A stretch of 64,000 bases of DNA from NCBI GenBank assembly GCA_016717595.1, contig JADKFE010000002.1, forward strand, positions 124,001-188,000. The letters are read 5' to 3'. Of this stretch, positions 18,909 through 27,374 are shown piece by piece. Both the position numbers and the translations under genes were made by a program. How positions within the stretch are numbered: the stretch's first letter is position 1; every line of letters begins with the position of its first letter. Below the pieces are notes generated by a model. It had not been told where the DNA came from, ran no database searches, and worked only from the letters and a program-made list of their open reading frames with translations. This stretch comes from Deltaproteobacteria bacterium (GTDB lineage Bacteria; Myxococcota_A; UBA796; CAJQPC01).

Positions 18909-19474
18909 GGTTCACGAAGCTGCTCGGGCTCATCCTCCTCCCCGCCTTGGGCCTCACGGCCTGCGACGAGCCGCGCCCCACAAAGATCACCTGGACGTTC
19001 GAGCTCAAGGAGGGCGTCGGCGAGATCCTCCTGCACGATCTCCGAGGGGGTGAGCACCTGTTTGAGCGCCTCGTGACGGCCTGGGTGGAAGGAGACCAGC
19101 CACAGACCTTGATCCCGCGGGTGAGCCTGGGGGAGCGCGCCTTGGTCGTAGACGGCGACGCGCTGAACCTCGTGATCCCGCTCACCTTTGACGAGCGCGC
19201 CGATCTGCCCCTGCTCACCTGGGACAAACAACACCCCACACGGTTCTGCCCCCCGATGGGTCAGGTGATCGTCCGCGCCAACGCCAAGGCCCGAGATCCC
19301 GACGGCTGTGTGGTCTGGGGCCGCCGCGCCCACACCCTGATCATTCAGACTGTGTCCGTAGACCCCACAGACGCGCCGAGCCTGTTGCCGGTGTACATGA
19401 CCTGGGTTCAGGCGGGCTCGCCGAGCTTTGAGGACGACGAGACCGAGACCGAGACCGAGACCGCGCGGCCCTAA
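18905..19474 (+). CDS. Small lipoprotein, coupled to the preceding gene
   Basis: ATG at 18905 overlaps the upstream stop. MRFTKLLGLILLPALGLTAC is a clear lipoprotein signal (lipobox LTAC). The 189-aa product has a beta-rich middle with two Cys (FCPPMG, DGCVVWG) that could form a disulphide, and ends in an acidic Glu-Thr repeat from a GAGACC hexanucleotide run (about 19438-19463). No known domain. Confidence 0.7.
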   Translation: MRFTKLLGLILLPALGLTACDEPRPTKITWTFELKEGVGEILLHDLRGGEHLFERLVTAWVEGDQPQTLIPRVSLGERALVVDGDALNLVIPLTFDERADLPLLTWDKQHPTRFCPPMGQVIVRANAKARDPDGCVVWGRRAHTLIIQTVSVDPTDAPSLLPVYMTWVQAGSPSFEDDETETETETARP

Positions 19475-20520
19475 AAGCCGAACATCACGCCGGCGACGAG
19501 GGTGGTGCCGCCCATACGCAGCGCCCGTTTGCTGTCAGGCTCCCCATAGCCGAAGGGCTCGGTGACCTGCACAAACGCGCCGACGCCGAGCTTCTCCGGC
19601 GGCATTCGGGTGAGCTCCAAGGCCGCGCCCAAGCTCGCCCCGGTGTAGCCCGCGCCGACGCCCAGGCCGATGATCCCTTTGGCGTCGAGGCGGAAGTGGT
19701 CACCGAAGGGGGCGCCGAAGGTGCGCACACGAAGCTGGGCCTCAAAACGCCAGGCCTCAAAGTCGACCCACTGTTCGTGGCTGAGCATCAAGGTGGGGCC
19801 AAACCAGCCGCCGACGCGGCCCACGCCGAAGCCCAGAGAGTTCTGGCGAAGGCCCGCCGAGGGCAGATCCGAGGTGAAGGTGCCGTAGAGCGCGGTGTGT
19901 TTCGGCGGGCGCACCCGGGGGGCCTTGTCGTCGGGCACCGGCAGGGGCGGGTCGGCGGGCTCGGCGTCCAGCGCCAGAGGATCGGGCGTGGGCGGCGGGG
20001 CCTCACCGCTCAACAAGGGCCCCATCGGCGCCCCGTCGGCGCACACGGCGTCGGCCTCGGCGGCGAGCTCCGGGCCCACGGCGGAGACGAGCTGGCTGGG
20101 CGTGGCGCGGGTGATGAGCAGCTCGGTCTTGCAGGCGCAGAAGCTCTCCACGTCGGGCCGCGCGGCCTGGGTGCTCAGGCAGGTGTCGCGGATCAGCGTC
20201 TTGTCCTCTTCAGTGAACGACTCCATCGGCGCCTGGGCGTCGGCGGCGTTGGGCGTGAGGAGCTGGGCGCGGCAGACGCGGTCGGCCTCGTTCAGCATCG
20301 CCGGGGCCTCGGGGGTGCTCAGGCTCTCCGGCGGGGCCGCGGCGCTGACCTCCTCGATAAAACAGGCGCAGAACCGCACCTGCAGCTCGCCGTTGTCGCT
20401 CACCTTGGGGGCGTGCTCGCTGAGGCAAAGATCGCCGAGCACGAGCTTCTTGTCGTCGGTCCACTCCCCCGCCGAGGCTTGGGAGACGAGGGCGACCATG
20501 AGCGTGAGGGCGGAGATCAT
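19471..20520 (-). CDS. Exported Cys-rich protein with outer-membrane beta-barrel end
   Basis: ATG at 20520 follows AGGAG by 6 nt and opens a Sec signal peptide ending SQASAG (349 aa). The first 170 residues contain two repeats with paired CxC motifs (FCACF, FCACK) and CLSxxA segments, a duplicated small Cys domain. A Pro-rich linker follows, then alternating Gly/aromatic strands ending in a terminal Phe (MFGF), as in outer-membrane barrels. It is convergent with the small lipoprotein (4-bp overlap of stops) and directly downstream of uvrC, whose frame runs 311 bp into it. Unknown role. Confidence 0.7.
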   Translation of the reverse strand: MISALTLMVALVSQASAGEWTDDKKLVLGDLCLSEHAPKVSDNGELQVRFCACFIEEVSAAAPPESLSTPEAPAMLNEADRVCRAQLLTPNAADAQAPMESFTEEDKTLIRDTCLSTQAARPDVESFCACKTELLITRATPSQLVSAVGPELAAEADAVCADGAPMGPLLSGEAPPPTPDPLALDAEPADPPLPVPDDKAPRVRPPKHTALYGTFTSDLPSAGLRQNSLGFGVGRVGGWFGPTLMLSHEQWVDFEAWRFEAQLRVRTFGAPFGDHFRLDAKGIIGLGVGAGYTGASLGAALELTRMPPEKLGVGAFVQVTEPFGYGEPDSKRALRMGGTTLVAGVMFGF

Positions 20521-22417
20521 CGTGGCTCCTGGGGTGCAGCGGCGGCGGGGGGTGCAGCGGGGGCGTGGTGTTGTCCGCGGGGGTCTCATCAGGGTGCAGG
20601 GCCGACCAGATGCCCCAGGCGAGCTGGGGGCCGATGCCCGGCACATCCGCCAAGGTGGGCAGATCGGCGGCGATCACGGCCTTCATGCTGCCCAAGTGGC
20701 GCAACAGCGCCTTCTTGCGGGTGGGGCCCACCCCGGGCAAGGCGTCCAGGGCCGAGGTGAAGGTGTTCGTCTTGCGCACCTGGCGGTGGAAGGTGATCGC
20801 GAAGCGGTGGGCCTCGTCCCGGAGCTGGCGCAGGAGGTTCAGCGCCGGGTCGTGGTCGGGCAGGCGCACAAGCTCGTCTTGGTCGGGGAGCACGATCTTG
20901 TCCACGGCGTCGTGCTCGCCCTTGCGGCGCTCGGTGCGGGGCTTGGAGAGGCCGATGATCGCCTGATCCTCAAAGCCCAGCTCGGCCAAGGCCGCCCGGG
21001 CGGCGGAGAGCTGGCCTTTTCCGCCGTCCACCACCACCAGATCGGGGAAGACGCCCTCTTCAGCGGCGCGGCGGAAGCGGCGCTCCAAGATCTCGTTCAT
21101 CGTGGCGAAGTCGTCGGATCCCACCACCGTCTTGATCTTGTAGTGGCGGTAGTGCTTCTTCTCCGGGGCGCCGTCGATGAACACCACACAGGAGGCCACG
21201 GGGTTGGTGCCCTGGAAGTTCGAGTTGTCAAAACACTCGATGCGGTGGGGCGGCTCGGCGAGGTTGAGCAGGGTGGCCAGCTCCTCCAAGGCGCGGCGGC
21301 GGCGGTCGGCGACGTCGTTGCGGCGGCGGAAGCGGTCCCGGGCGTTGTCGGCGGCGAGGCGCTGCAGCCGGGCCTTCTCGCCGCGCTGGGGCAGGCGCAC
21401 CCGGAACGCCCCGCCGCGGCGCTCCCGCAGCACCTCCGTGAGCGCGTCGAGGCCTGAAGGCTCCAAGGGCAGCAGGATCTCCGGCGGGATCAGCGCGCCC
21501 TCGCCATACCAGGCGTTCAGCCACGACGAGAGCCGCTCCCCGGGCTCTCCCGGCGCGTCGTCGAACTCCAGGTACTCGGGCTCCAACATCTTGCCTTCCC
21601 GCACGGGGATGATCGCCGCCACGCCCCGGTCACCCTCCAGGAACACGCCCCAGACGTCCCGATCGGCGAGGTCCGGGTCGGCGACCTTCTGGCGCTCCAG
21701 GGTGCCCTCGATCTCTTTGACCAGATCCCGCAGCCGGGCGGCCTCCTCAAAGTCTTCGCCCTCGGCGGCGGCGAACATGCGGTCCTTGAGGCGCTGGATG
21801 AGCTCTTGGTCGCGGCCGCTCACGAGGAGCAGGGCCTGATCGATGAGCTCGCGGTAGGCCTCGGGGGTGGTGTGGCCGGGCACACAGGGCGCCACGCAGC
21901 GGCCGAGCTGGTGCAAGAGGCAGGGGCGCGTGCGGCCCTTCATCACCGAGTCGGTGCAGGTGCGCAGGGGGAAGGCGCGCTGCAAGAACGTCAGCGTGGA
22001 GCGGGCGCTCTGGGCGCTGGAGAAGGGGCCTTGGTAACGGGCGCCGTCGTCGCGCACCTTTCGCACCAGCTCAAAGCGGGGCCAAGGCTGCTTCATGTCC
22101 AGGCGCAGGTGCAGAAAGTGTTTGTCGTCGCGCAGGCGCACGTTGTACGGCGGCAGGTAACGCTTGATCAGCGTGCTCTCTAAGATCAGCGCCTCTTTCT
22201 CGGTGTCGGTGAGCACGGCGTCGACGGTGACGGCCTGCTCCACCAACAGGCGCACCATGGCCCGGGGATCGTGCCCGGCGAGGTACTGGCGCACCCGCGC
22301 GCGGAGCACCTTGGCTTTGCCGACGTAGAGCACGCGGTCGTTCTTGTCGCGGAACAGGTACACGCCGCTGCGCTCAGGCATGCGGGCGGCGGCGTCTTCG
22401 AGGCTTTGGTGAGGCAT
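20210..22417 (-). CDS. uvrC: Excinuclease ABC subunit C
   Basis: ATG at 22417. Domains in order: GIY-YIG nuclease (SGVYLFRDKNDRVLYVGKA, around residues 18-36 and on), Cys/His segment with CLLHQLGRCVAPC, UVR motif (around 200-235), RNase H-like endonuclease (IECFDNSNFQGT to VVVDGGKGQL), and helix-hairpin-helix (ALPGVGPTRKKALL, then DVPGIG) near 560-605. It makes the dual incisions in nucleotide excision repair with UvrA/B, cytoplasmic. The family should end soon after the HhH; here about 125 extra Pro/Arg-rich residues overlap the next gene. In another frame a TGA overlaps that gene's ATG at 20520, so an indel in the C6 tract near 20549 may have removed the real stop. Confidence 0.95.
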   Translation of the reverse strand: MPHQSLEDAAARMPERSGVYLFRDKNDRVLYVGKAKVLRARVRQYLAGHDPRAMVRLLVEQAVTVDAVLTDTEKEALILESTLIKRYLPPYNVRLRDDKHFLHLRLDMKQPWPRFELVRKVRDDGARYQGPFSSAQSARSTLTFLQRAFPLRTCTDSVMKGRTRPCLLHQLGRCVAPCVPGHTTPEAYRELIDQALLLVSGRDQELIQRLKDRMFAAAEGEDFEEAARLRDLVKEIEGTLERQKVADPDLADRDVWGVFLEGDRGVAAIIPVREGKMLEPEYLEFDDAPGEPGERLSSWLNAWYGEGALIPPEILLPLEPSGLDALTEVLRERRGGAFRVRLPQRGEKARLQRLAADNARDRFRRRNDVADRRRRALEELATLLNLAEPPHRIECFDNSNFQGTNPVASCVVFIDGAPEKKHYRHYKIKTVVGSDDFATMNEILERRFRRAAEEGVFPDLVVVDGGKGQLSAARAALAELGFEDQAIIGLSKPRTERRKGEHDAVDKIVLPDQDELVRLPDHDPALNLLRQLRDEAHRFAITFHRQVRKTNTFTSALDALPGVGPTRKKALLRHLGSMKAVIAADLPTLADVPGIGPQLAWGIWSALHPDETPADNTTPPLHPPPPLHPRSHDDLRPHAHGRPRLPSLGGGVDRRQEARARRSLPQRARPQGERQRRAAGAVLRLFYRGGQRRGPAGEPEHPRGPGDAERGRPRLPRPAPHAQRRRRPGADGVVH

Positions 22418-22519
22418 CCAGTGAAGTTTACACCCGCGCGGCGGGTGAAGGCTCGTCGCCCCCTCCCCCAAGCCGCCGGTTCGGGGATAAGCTGCCCGTA
22501 GCCCGGAGCCGTCCCCCCA

Positions 22520-23314
22520 GTGCTCAACCGCCTCAAGGCGATCTTCTACGCCTTTCTCTCGATCCTGATCTCCATCTCGGCCTACCTGGTGCCGATGCTC
22601 GTGGCGTTCCTCTCCACGATGGTAGACGGCGACTTTGAGGTGGACGCGCCCCCCGAGGAGCGCGCCGTGGAGTACATGGCGTCCATGTCCCTGACGCCTT
22701 TCCCCGACCCTTCAGAGCGGGTGCGTGAGGTCACCGAGACCTTAGAGAAGCCCCCCAAAGCCTTAGAGACCGAGTCCAAGAAGAAGGCTGTGGAGGAGGC
22801 CGAGCTGGCGGTTGTCAACCCCAAGGCCAAGCCCCAGCCCGTGCCCAAGGACCAGCCCGAGCCCGCGGGCGGCGGCGACGGCGGCGAGGGCACCCCCAGC
22901 GGCGGCAAGGTCGTGGGCCCCACCCAGGACGGCGAGGGCTCCAAAAAACAAGACTGCCTGCCTGAGAACCCCGACATCAAGCCCCTGGGCGCCAACAAGT
23001 ACCAGGTCAAGCGCGCGCTGATCGACGACTACTCCAACAGCCCCCTCAAGGCCCAGCGCCTCGCCGACACCCACTGGCTGAAGAAGGACGGCGAGAACTT
23101 CGGCTTCCGTGTGCTGCGTGTGCGCTGCGGCAACGACCTGTACCAGCTCGGGTTTCGTGGTGGCGACGCCGTGCTCTCGGTGAACGAGGAGCCGGTGACG
23201 AGCCTCAGCCAGGCGGTGGAGGCGTATCGGAAGCTGCGGAACAAGAAGCGGCTGCGGGTGAAGATTCGGCGGAACAAGAAGGAGATGGTGTTGGAGTATG
23301 TGTTGGTGGAGTAA
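22520..23314 (+). CDS. Membrane-anchored PDZ-like protein (GspC-like arrangement)
   Basis: GTG at 22520 (264 aa). One transmembrane helix at residues 8-32, an acidic/Lys-Pro-rich spacer (35-135), then a folded C-terminal half. The last 70 residues read as a PDZ-type domain: FGFRVLRVRCGNDLYQLGFRGGDAVLSVNEEPV, then a helix and a beta-strand. Order and size recall GspC of type II secretion or TonB-like periplasmic proteins, but no gsp genes are adjacent. Likely inner-membrane with a periplasmic PDZ domain that binds a partner C-terminus. Confidence 0.7.
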   Translation: MLNRLKAIFYAFLSILISISAYLVPMLVAFLSTMVDGDFEVDAPPEERAVEYMASMSLTPFPDPSERVREVTETLEKPPKALETESKKKAVEEAELAVVNPKAKPQPVPKDQPEPAGGGDGGEGTPSGGKVVGPTQDGEGSKKQDCLPENPDIKPLGANKYQVKRALIDDYSNSPLKAQRLADTHWLKKDGENFGFRVLRVRCGNDLYQLGFRGGDAVLSVNEEPVTSLSQAVEAYRKLRNKKRLRVKIRRNKKEMVLEYVLVE

Positions 23315-23331
23315 ATCGTTCGGAGGTCGTG

Positions 23332-23703
23332 ATGGGGCGCTGGCGGAGTCTGTGTGGGATGGTCTGCGGCCCGATGACGCTGGCCTGGCCCCTCTTGGCC
23401 TGCGCTCAAGAACCCCAAGTGGCTCGACGCGGCGCTCGCGACGCGCTGGAGGTGTTCGCCTGGGTGCCCGCGAAGCTCGCGCCGATGATGTTGATGTCTG
23501 TGACCACCCTTGTCGAGGGTGCTCGTGGCGAAGACGCCCCACGGCCCCACGGCCCCCGAGGCCAGCCCCAGGCGCCCCAAACCGGTCACGAGACGCCCTC
23601 GGTCGGGCTCACGGGCCGCATGGGCGACCCAATGAGCGCCGCCGAGGGGGTGAGCCGAGGCTCAGTCCACGCAACGCCGAATGCCGAGGCAATCGTAGCC
23701 TGA
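23332..23703 (+). CDS. Small hydrophobic protein, unknown
   Basis: GGAGG at 23322 lies 5 nt before ATG 23332, the main support for this gene (123 aa). There are two hydrophobic segments, residues of about 8-24 (ending LLAC) and 43-61, then a Pro/Gly/His-rich tail. The 3' end overlaps the convergent small lipoprotein by 42 bp, which weakens the call for the C-terminus. No family recognised. Confidence 0.4.
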   Translation: MGRWRSLCGMVCGPMTLAWPLLACAQEPQVARRGARDALEVFAWVPAKLAPMMLMSVTTLVEGARGEDAPRPHGPRGQPQAPQTGHETPSVGLTGRMGDPMSAAEGVSRGSVHATPNAEAIVA

Positions 23704-23904
23704 AGAGCAGGCCTGCCATCCGAACGGCTCCCACCCGGCGGGGATGGGGTCCGCTTCATCCTGACTCTTGACCTCCCACTGCGAGCACTCCGAGGGCCCC
23801 GCGGCCAAGGCCGAGTCAAGGGCGGCGGGCCCTTTCCCGGGCGCGCAGGCCATCCCGATCACCACGCCCAACAAGACGAAGAAGCCGACACGAAACTTGT
23901 CCAT
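23662..23904 (-). CDS. Small cysteine-containing lipoprotein
   Basis: GGAGGT sits 4 nt before ATG 23904 (80 aa). MDKFRVGFFVLLGVVIGMAC is a lipoprotein signal with lipobox GMAC. The mature peptide is about 60 residues with four Cys (SECSQWE, QACSS, YDCLG, RRCVD) and likely two disulphides. Unknown function. Confidence 0.65.
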   Translation of the reverse strand: MDKFRVGFFVLLGVVIGMACAPGKGPAALDSALAAGPSECSQWEVKSQDEADPIPAGWEPFGWQACSSGYDCLGIRRCVD

Positions 23905-23987
23905 ACTCACCTCCAGAAGAACCTTGCTGACGAAGGACGGTAGACAAATTGGGTGCTGAAGTCAACCTTGGCGAACGCCCCAGAGAC

Positions 23988-24212
23988 GCGCGTCCGGGCG
24001 ACCTCTCTCATTCGGCAGACCCATCCGGGCGCGTCCGGGCGACCTCTCCTCATTCGGCAGACCCATCCGGGCGCGTCCGCGCGACCTCCTCATTCGGCAG
24101 ACCCATCCGGGCGCGTCCGCGCGACTTCTCCTCATTCGGCAGACCCATCCGGGCGCGTCCGGGCGACCTTCCCCCATTCCCCAAACTCATCCGGGCGCGT
24201 CCGGGCGCCGGG
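23988..24212. repeat. 41-42-bp minisatellite
   Basis: The unit GCGCGTCCGGGCGACC followed by CTCATTCGGCAGACCCATCCGG recurs with starts at 23988, 24029, 24071, 24111, 24153 and 24195, so the period is 40-42 bp. The last unit is diverged (CCCCATTCCCCAAACTCATCC). No spacers separate the units, so it is not CRISPR. It lies in a gene-free stretch after a lipoprotein gene. Confidence 0.9.
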
Positions 24213-24249
24213 TGCGCAGCGTCTTCAAGAAGGAGCGCCGCCCTCCCCC

Positions 24250-24362
24250 CAACACCCGCCCCAACACCCCCGACTGCAGCAGCGCGCCCAAGACCTTGAG
24301 GGGCAGGGCCGATCACTGCAGGCGCCGGGCGTAGGTGAGCCGCGGGCCGAAGCGGCGCTGAC
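24250..24362 (-). pseudogene. Remnant 1 of the plsB-downstream membrane-protein gene
   Basis: The 34 bp at about 24249-24282 (ending CGACTGCAGCAG) match 27385-27418 with a few mismatches. The segment at about 24320-24362 (GCGCCGGGCGTAGGTGAGCC..GCGCTGACC) resembles 27645-27690. The middle of the gene is missing, so this is an internally deleted copy. Confidence 0.55.
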
Positions 24363-24541
24363 CCCGCGCACGACGAGCTAGGCGCGGACTCCAGACAGCC
24401 TGGACCGGCCCATCGTGATCGCCAAGGCCTGATCCCAGACAACGATTGACCCCCTTGGTAAGGACCATATGCGCCATTCCACGAGGGCTCTTGTGGTATG
24501 CTTTCGCCCGGCTGCGACAACACTCACCAGGAAGGCGACCC

Positions 24542-25924
24542 ATGATACAGCTCTCCCAGCGCACCGTCGAATCGTCCCTCTCTCTCGGCACCCCGGCGGA
24601 GATCTTCTGGATCGAGAACGAGCGATTTTATGAGCTGCTTATTGACCTGCACAACCGCGCCAACGGCGAGGTGGCGGGTCTCGTCAACGCCCGCGTCGAG
24701 CGCTTGAGCCCTGAAGAGGCGCAGGGCGCCTTTATCAGCACCCGGAATCGGTGGTTGGCGCTGTTGTGCATCGCGCCTGAGGAGATCGTGCAGGAGCAGG
24801 TCTTTGACCTCATCGACCACATCGGTCGTCGCGGAACCTTCGCTGGGCTCACCTCCCTGTTCTTCTCGGGCTGGAGCCGTGGCCGAGAGTTTGGCAGGCT
24901 CAACGAGTCCGCCGCGGCGCTCTGGGAGCAGTACGGCGGGTCAGTCTCGAATGACGCGGGCCTGTCCGAGATCCCGATGCTGGACTCAGACGGCAACGGG
25001 CTAGGGTTCATCGACGTCGCGGCGCTCGGTCGCCTGGGCGGCGCACGGTTTGGCTCGATCGAGGCGATAGAGGGCGCCTTTGGAAAGATAGGGAACCCCT
25101 CCAGCTCCAAAGAAGGCTCAACGGCGCAAGATATCGTGACCTGGTCCTTCACGATCGGCGTTGGGGTGTTGGGCGCCTATGTCGGGATGAAGGGCGGTGG
25201 AACCCTCGGGACGATTGTAGGCGCCATTGGCGCGCTGGGGGGCCGGGATCTCGGCAAAGAGGTCTACAACGCCTTCTCGGGGCTGATCGTCACGAAGCAG
25301 GTGGAGAAAAAAACCCCCCTCGATGTCACCCAGCCGCCGGGTGATGCCGGGACAACGACGGGCCCCCAGGGCACCACCACGACCACCACCACGACCACCA
25401 CGACCACCACCTCCTCCACAAGAACCGGGTCGGGCTCATCAGACGATGACGGCGATGATGGCGATGATGGTGATGATGGAGACGGGGATGACGCCGACGT
25501 GAGTGACGTCGGCGGCGGTGATGCGGGCGGCGACGGCAGCGTTGAGCGGCCCACCGACGATGGCGGCGCGACGGATGGTGGCGTGACCGCGGCGAGCCGC
25601 ATCTTCCTCCAGGACGTGACCTTGGACCTCTCCTTCTGGAGCTCGATCAGCGGCTTCGGCGGCTCCGGCTCCTCTGGAACAGGCAGCTCCCCAGGCTCAC
25701 CGGGTGGGCTTGGACTCGCTGGGCTGTTGACGCCTAACCCAGAGACGGGAGAGGACGCGACGGTGTGGCGGGTGAAGGTCGACTCTAGCGTTGACTTGTC
25801 TACACCGGGGGTTCGGATGCCCGGCCCCGGTGGGCTCCGCATGTTGGGCGCCGTGATGCCCCCGGAGCGCACGATGGCCGCCGCGGTCGTGGTGTCGGAG
25901 AAGGGCGCGCGCTGGGGCGGCTGA
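24542..25924 (+). CDS. Gly-zipper membrane protein with poly-Thr/Asp tail, unknown
   Basis: ATG at 24542 follows AGGAAGG by 6 nt (460 aa). The N-terminal 200 residues look globular and helical and hold a DSDGNGLGFID segment that could bind calcium. Residues of about 200-245 are Gly-rich and hydrophobic (GVGVLGAYVGMKGGGTLGTIVG), like a glycine-zipper membrane helix pair, which is common in pore-forming or membrane-inserting proteins. Then come about 13 consecutive Thr (ACC/ACG repeat), an Asp/Gly run and a Ser/Gly-rich C-terminus. No signal peptide and no known family. It lies between two remnants of another gene, which suggests recent insertion. Confidence 0.65.
   Translation: MIQLSQRTVESSLSLGTPAEIFWIENERFYELLIDLHNRANGEVAGLVNARVERLSPEEAQGAFISTRNRWLALLCIAPEEIVQEQVFDLIDHIGRRGTFAGLTSLFFSGWSRGREFGRLNESAAALWEQYGGSVSNDAGLSEIPMLDSDGNGLGFIDVAALGRLGGARFGSIEAIEGAFGKIGNPSSSKEGSTAQDIVTWSFTIGVGVLGAYVGMKGGGTLGTIVGAIGALGGRDLGKEVYNAFSGLIVTKQVEKKTPLDVTQPPGDAGTTTGPQGTTTTTTTTTTTTTSSTRTGSGSSDDDGDDGDDGDDGDGDDADVSDVGGGDAGGDGSVERPTDDGGATDGGVTAASRIFLQDVTLDLSFWSSISGFGGSGSSGTGSSPGSPGGLGLAGLLTPNPETGEDATVWRVKVDSSVDLSTPGVRMPGPGGLRMLGAVMPPERTMAAAVVVSEKGARWGG
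25376..25496 (+). repeat. ACC-type and GATGATGGC-type microsatellites in coding sequence
   Basis: A run of ACC/ACG codons (about 25376-25412) is followed by GATGGCGATGAT-type repeats (about 25443-25490). Both are in frame and multiples of three, so length variation would change only the poly-Thr and Asp/Gly linker. Confidence 0.75.
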
Positions 25925-25987
25925 TCTCAGGCCGGATCAGGCTGGCGGTGGTCCAAACGACCGTCAAACGCCGCCAGCCTGCTTCTT

Positions 25988-26250
25988 CACCCCCGACTGC
26001 AGCAGCACGATCTGCAGCACAAACGTGAACACACACCACAGGAGCCCCGCCGTCGCCACGTCATGCAGCCGGGAGATGCCCGGGGCGGCGTCGGGGTCGA
26101 GCTCGCCACGCTCCACACGGTCGAGATCCTCCCGGGTGATCTACCAGGCCGCCAGGGTGAAGAACACGCCCCCCACGGACGCCCAGCTCACCAGGCCGAG
26201 CAGGTTGAGCGGCAAGCCCACCCACAGAAGGCGCCGGGCCCGCGTGAGGC
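25988..26250 (-). pseudogene. Remnant 2 of the plsB-downstream membrane-protein gene
   Basis: 263 bp align almost end to end with 27399-27660, visibly over 90% identical. On the minus strand the conserved Trp-Gln-Ile has become Trp-stop-Ile (CAG to TAG, at GATCTACCAGG near 26139). The 5' start and first codons of the gene are missing. A decayed duplicate. Confidence 0.85.
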
Positions 26251-26654
26251 TATCCCTCCCAAACATCCGCTGAATCACCTGGAACTAAGACCATTTTGGC
26301 AAGCTGCCAATGACATACAGACCGTCGTGCCGGTCGCTGACCGACCCGCAGACCTCTTGGCGGCTTGGCGGCTTGCGCGAGACAAACTACGCCGCACCCA
26401 CCCCCAGCCTCTCGAAGAGCCGATCGCCCAATCCGGACAGGTCGCGCCAAGATGCTCTATTGCCTGTCAAGCGTCAGCGTTCATTTCGTCGCCAAAACGG
26501 GCTTCGGGCCGAACTTCGCCGGGTCGAAGGGCTGCTCCCGCCGGGCGAAGCGTAGGTTGAACCTCACCTTGCGCCGAACCCACCTCCTAGGTTATCGGAA
26601 GCTCCGCGAGAGACGGCGGAGCGTGGTGAGTCCCTGGAGGCTGTAGAGGTCGAG
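26251..26654. other. Gene-free stretch with a 15-bp palindrome
   Basis: No supported gene. TTGGCA-AGC-TGCCAA at 26296-26310 is a perfect 6-3-6 inverted repeat about 340 bp before the next gene and could be an operator or chance. The remaining open frames are short and compositionally unlike their neighbours. Confidence 0.4.
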
Positions 26655-27244
26655 ATGCAACGATGGCACGTGGCGCTCGGAGCGGTGTTGCTGATGTGGT
26701 TCTTCGTGGGAGCCACCGTCTACCGCGCCTTAGCGGGCCTGGCCGCTCGCGGCGACCTGATCGGTCTCGAGCGCGCGGGCACGCGCGGGCATGGCGCCTT
26801 CCCCACAGAGCGTCACTGGGTCTGGTCTGACATCGGTCGCGGAGGTCTCTGGTACTACCCCAGCACCCTGAGCCGACCTTGTTACGAGGCCCTCAAACCC
26901 TTGAATGGAGTGTATCCCTGGCCCGCACTAGCCGTACAGCACGCGGCGTCCGTCTGCCCAAGGGCCACGAGGCCGCTGCCCTCAGATGTCCTGCTCGCTG
27001 AACAGATACTCTCCCCCGAGCTGCTGTCCTTGATTGGAGGACTCTTGGAGCATCTCACCGCCAAAGCAGCGAATCTCCAGCCGTCACCCCAGAGAACCTC
27101 TTACGAGAGGTCGCCCTTGAGCTTGTCCTCCCACCCCTCCGTGTATCGGAGGCTTGGCCGGCGAAGACGGAGGCCCAGGGGCTCCCTACAGCGGCCCATC
27201 AGAGCTTGGAGAGGGCCTCCCAAGCCTGTCTCATGAGGAGCTGA
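26655..27244 (+). CDS. Membrane-anchored protein of unknown function, apparent frameshift
   Basis: ATG at 26655 opens a signal anchor (LGAVLLMWFFVGATVYRAL). The mature part to about residue 140 is plausible protein (HWVWSD, GGLWYYPSTLSRPCYEALKPL). From about 27065 the frame turns Arg/Pro/Ser-rich, while the -1 frame reads ESPAVTPENLLREVALEL and on to a TGA at 27242. One missing base near 27065-27085 would give 196 codons. Unshifted, the frame ends at 27236. No family recognised. The gene lies between remnant 2 and the intact copy of the plsB-downstream gene. Confidence 0.5.
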
Positions 27245-27374
27245 AGCGCGACGGGAATTTTTGCCAAGCAGAGGTATCGCGCTGAGATCCTCTGGCATCC
27301 TCAATTGGATCCGGTGGTGGTGCGCTCGAGCCCGCTGGACGCGCTCACGTCCGCTGGACTTACGGGGAAAATCG
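27245..27374. other. Short gene-free stretch
   Basis: Lies between the convergent unknown gene and the plsB-downstream gene. No terminator hairpin with a T-tract was found. Confidence 0.4.

Noticed and set aside
19696..20760. 354-codon frame on the plus strand
   Set aside because: Lies antisense to the outer-membrane barrel gene and the end of uvrC; no start signal and shadow composition.
23988..24212. Possible CRISPR array
   Set aside because: Units are directly contiguous and similar along their whole length; there are no unique spacers and no cas genes nearby.
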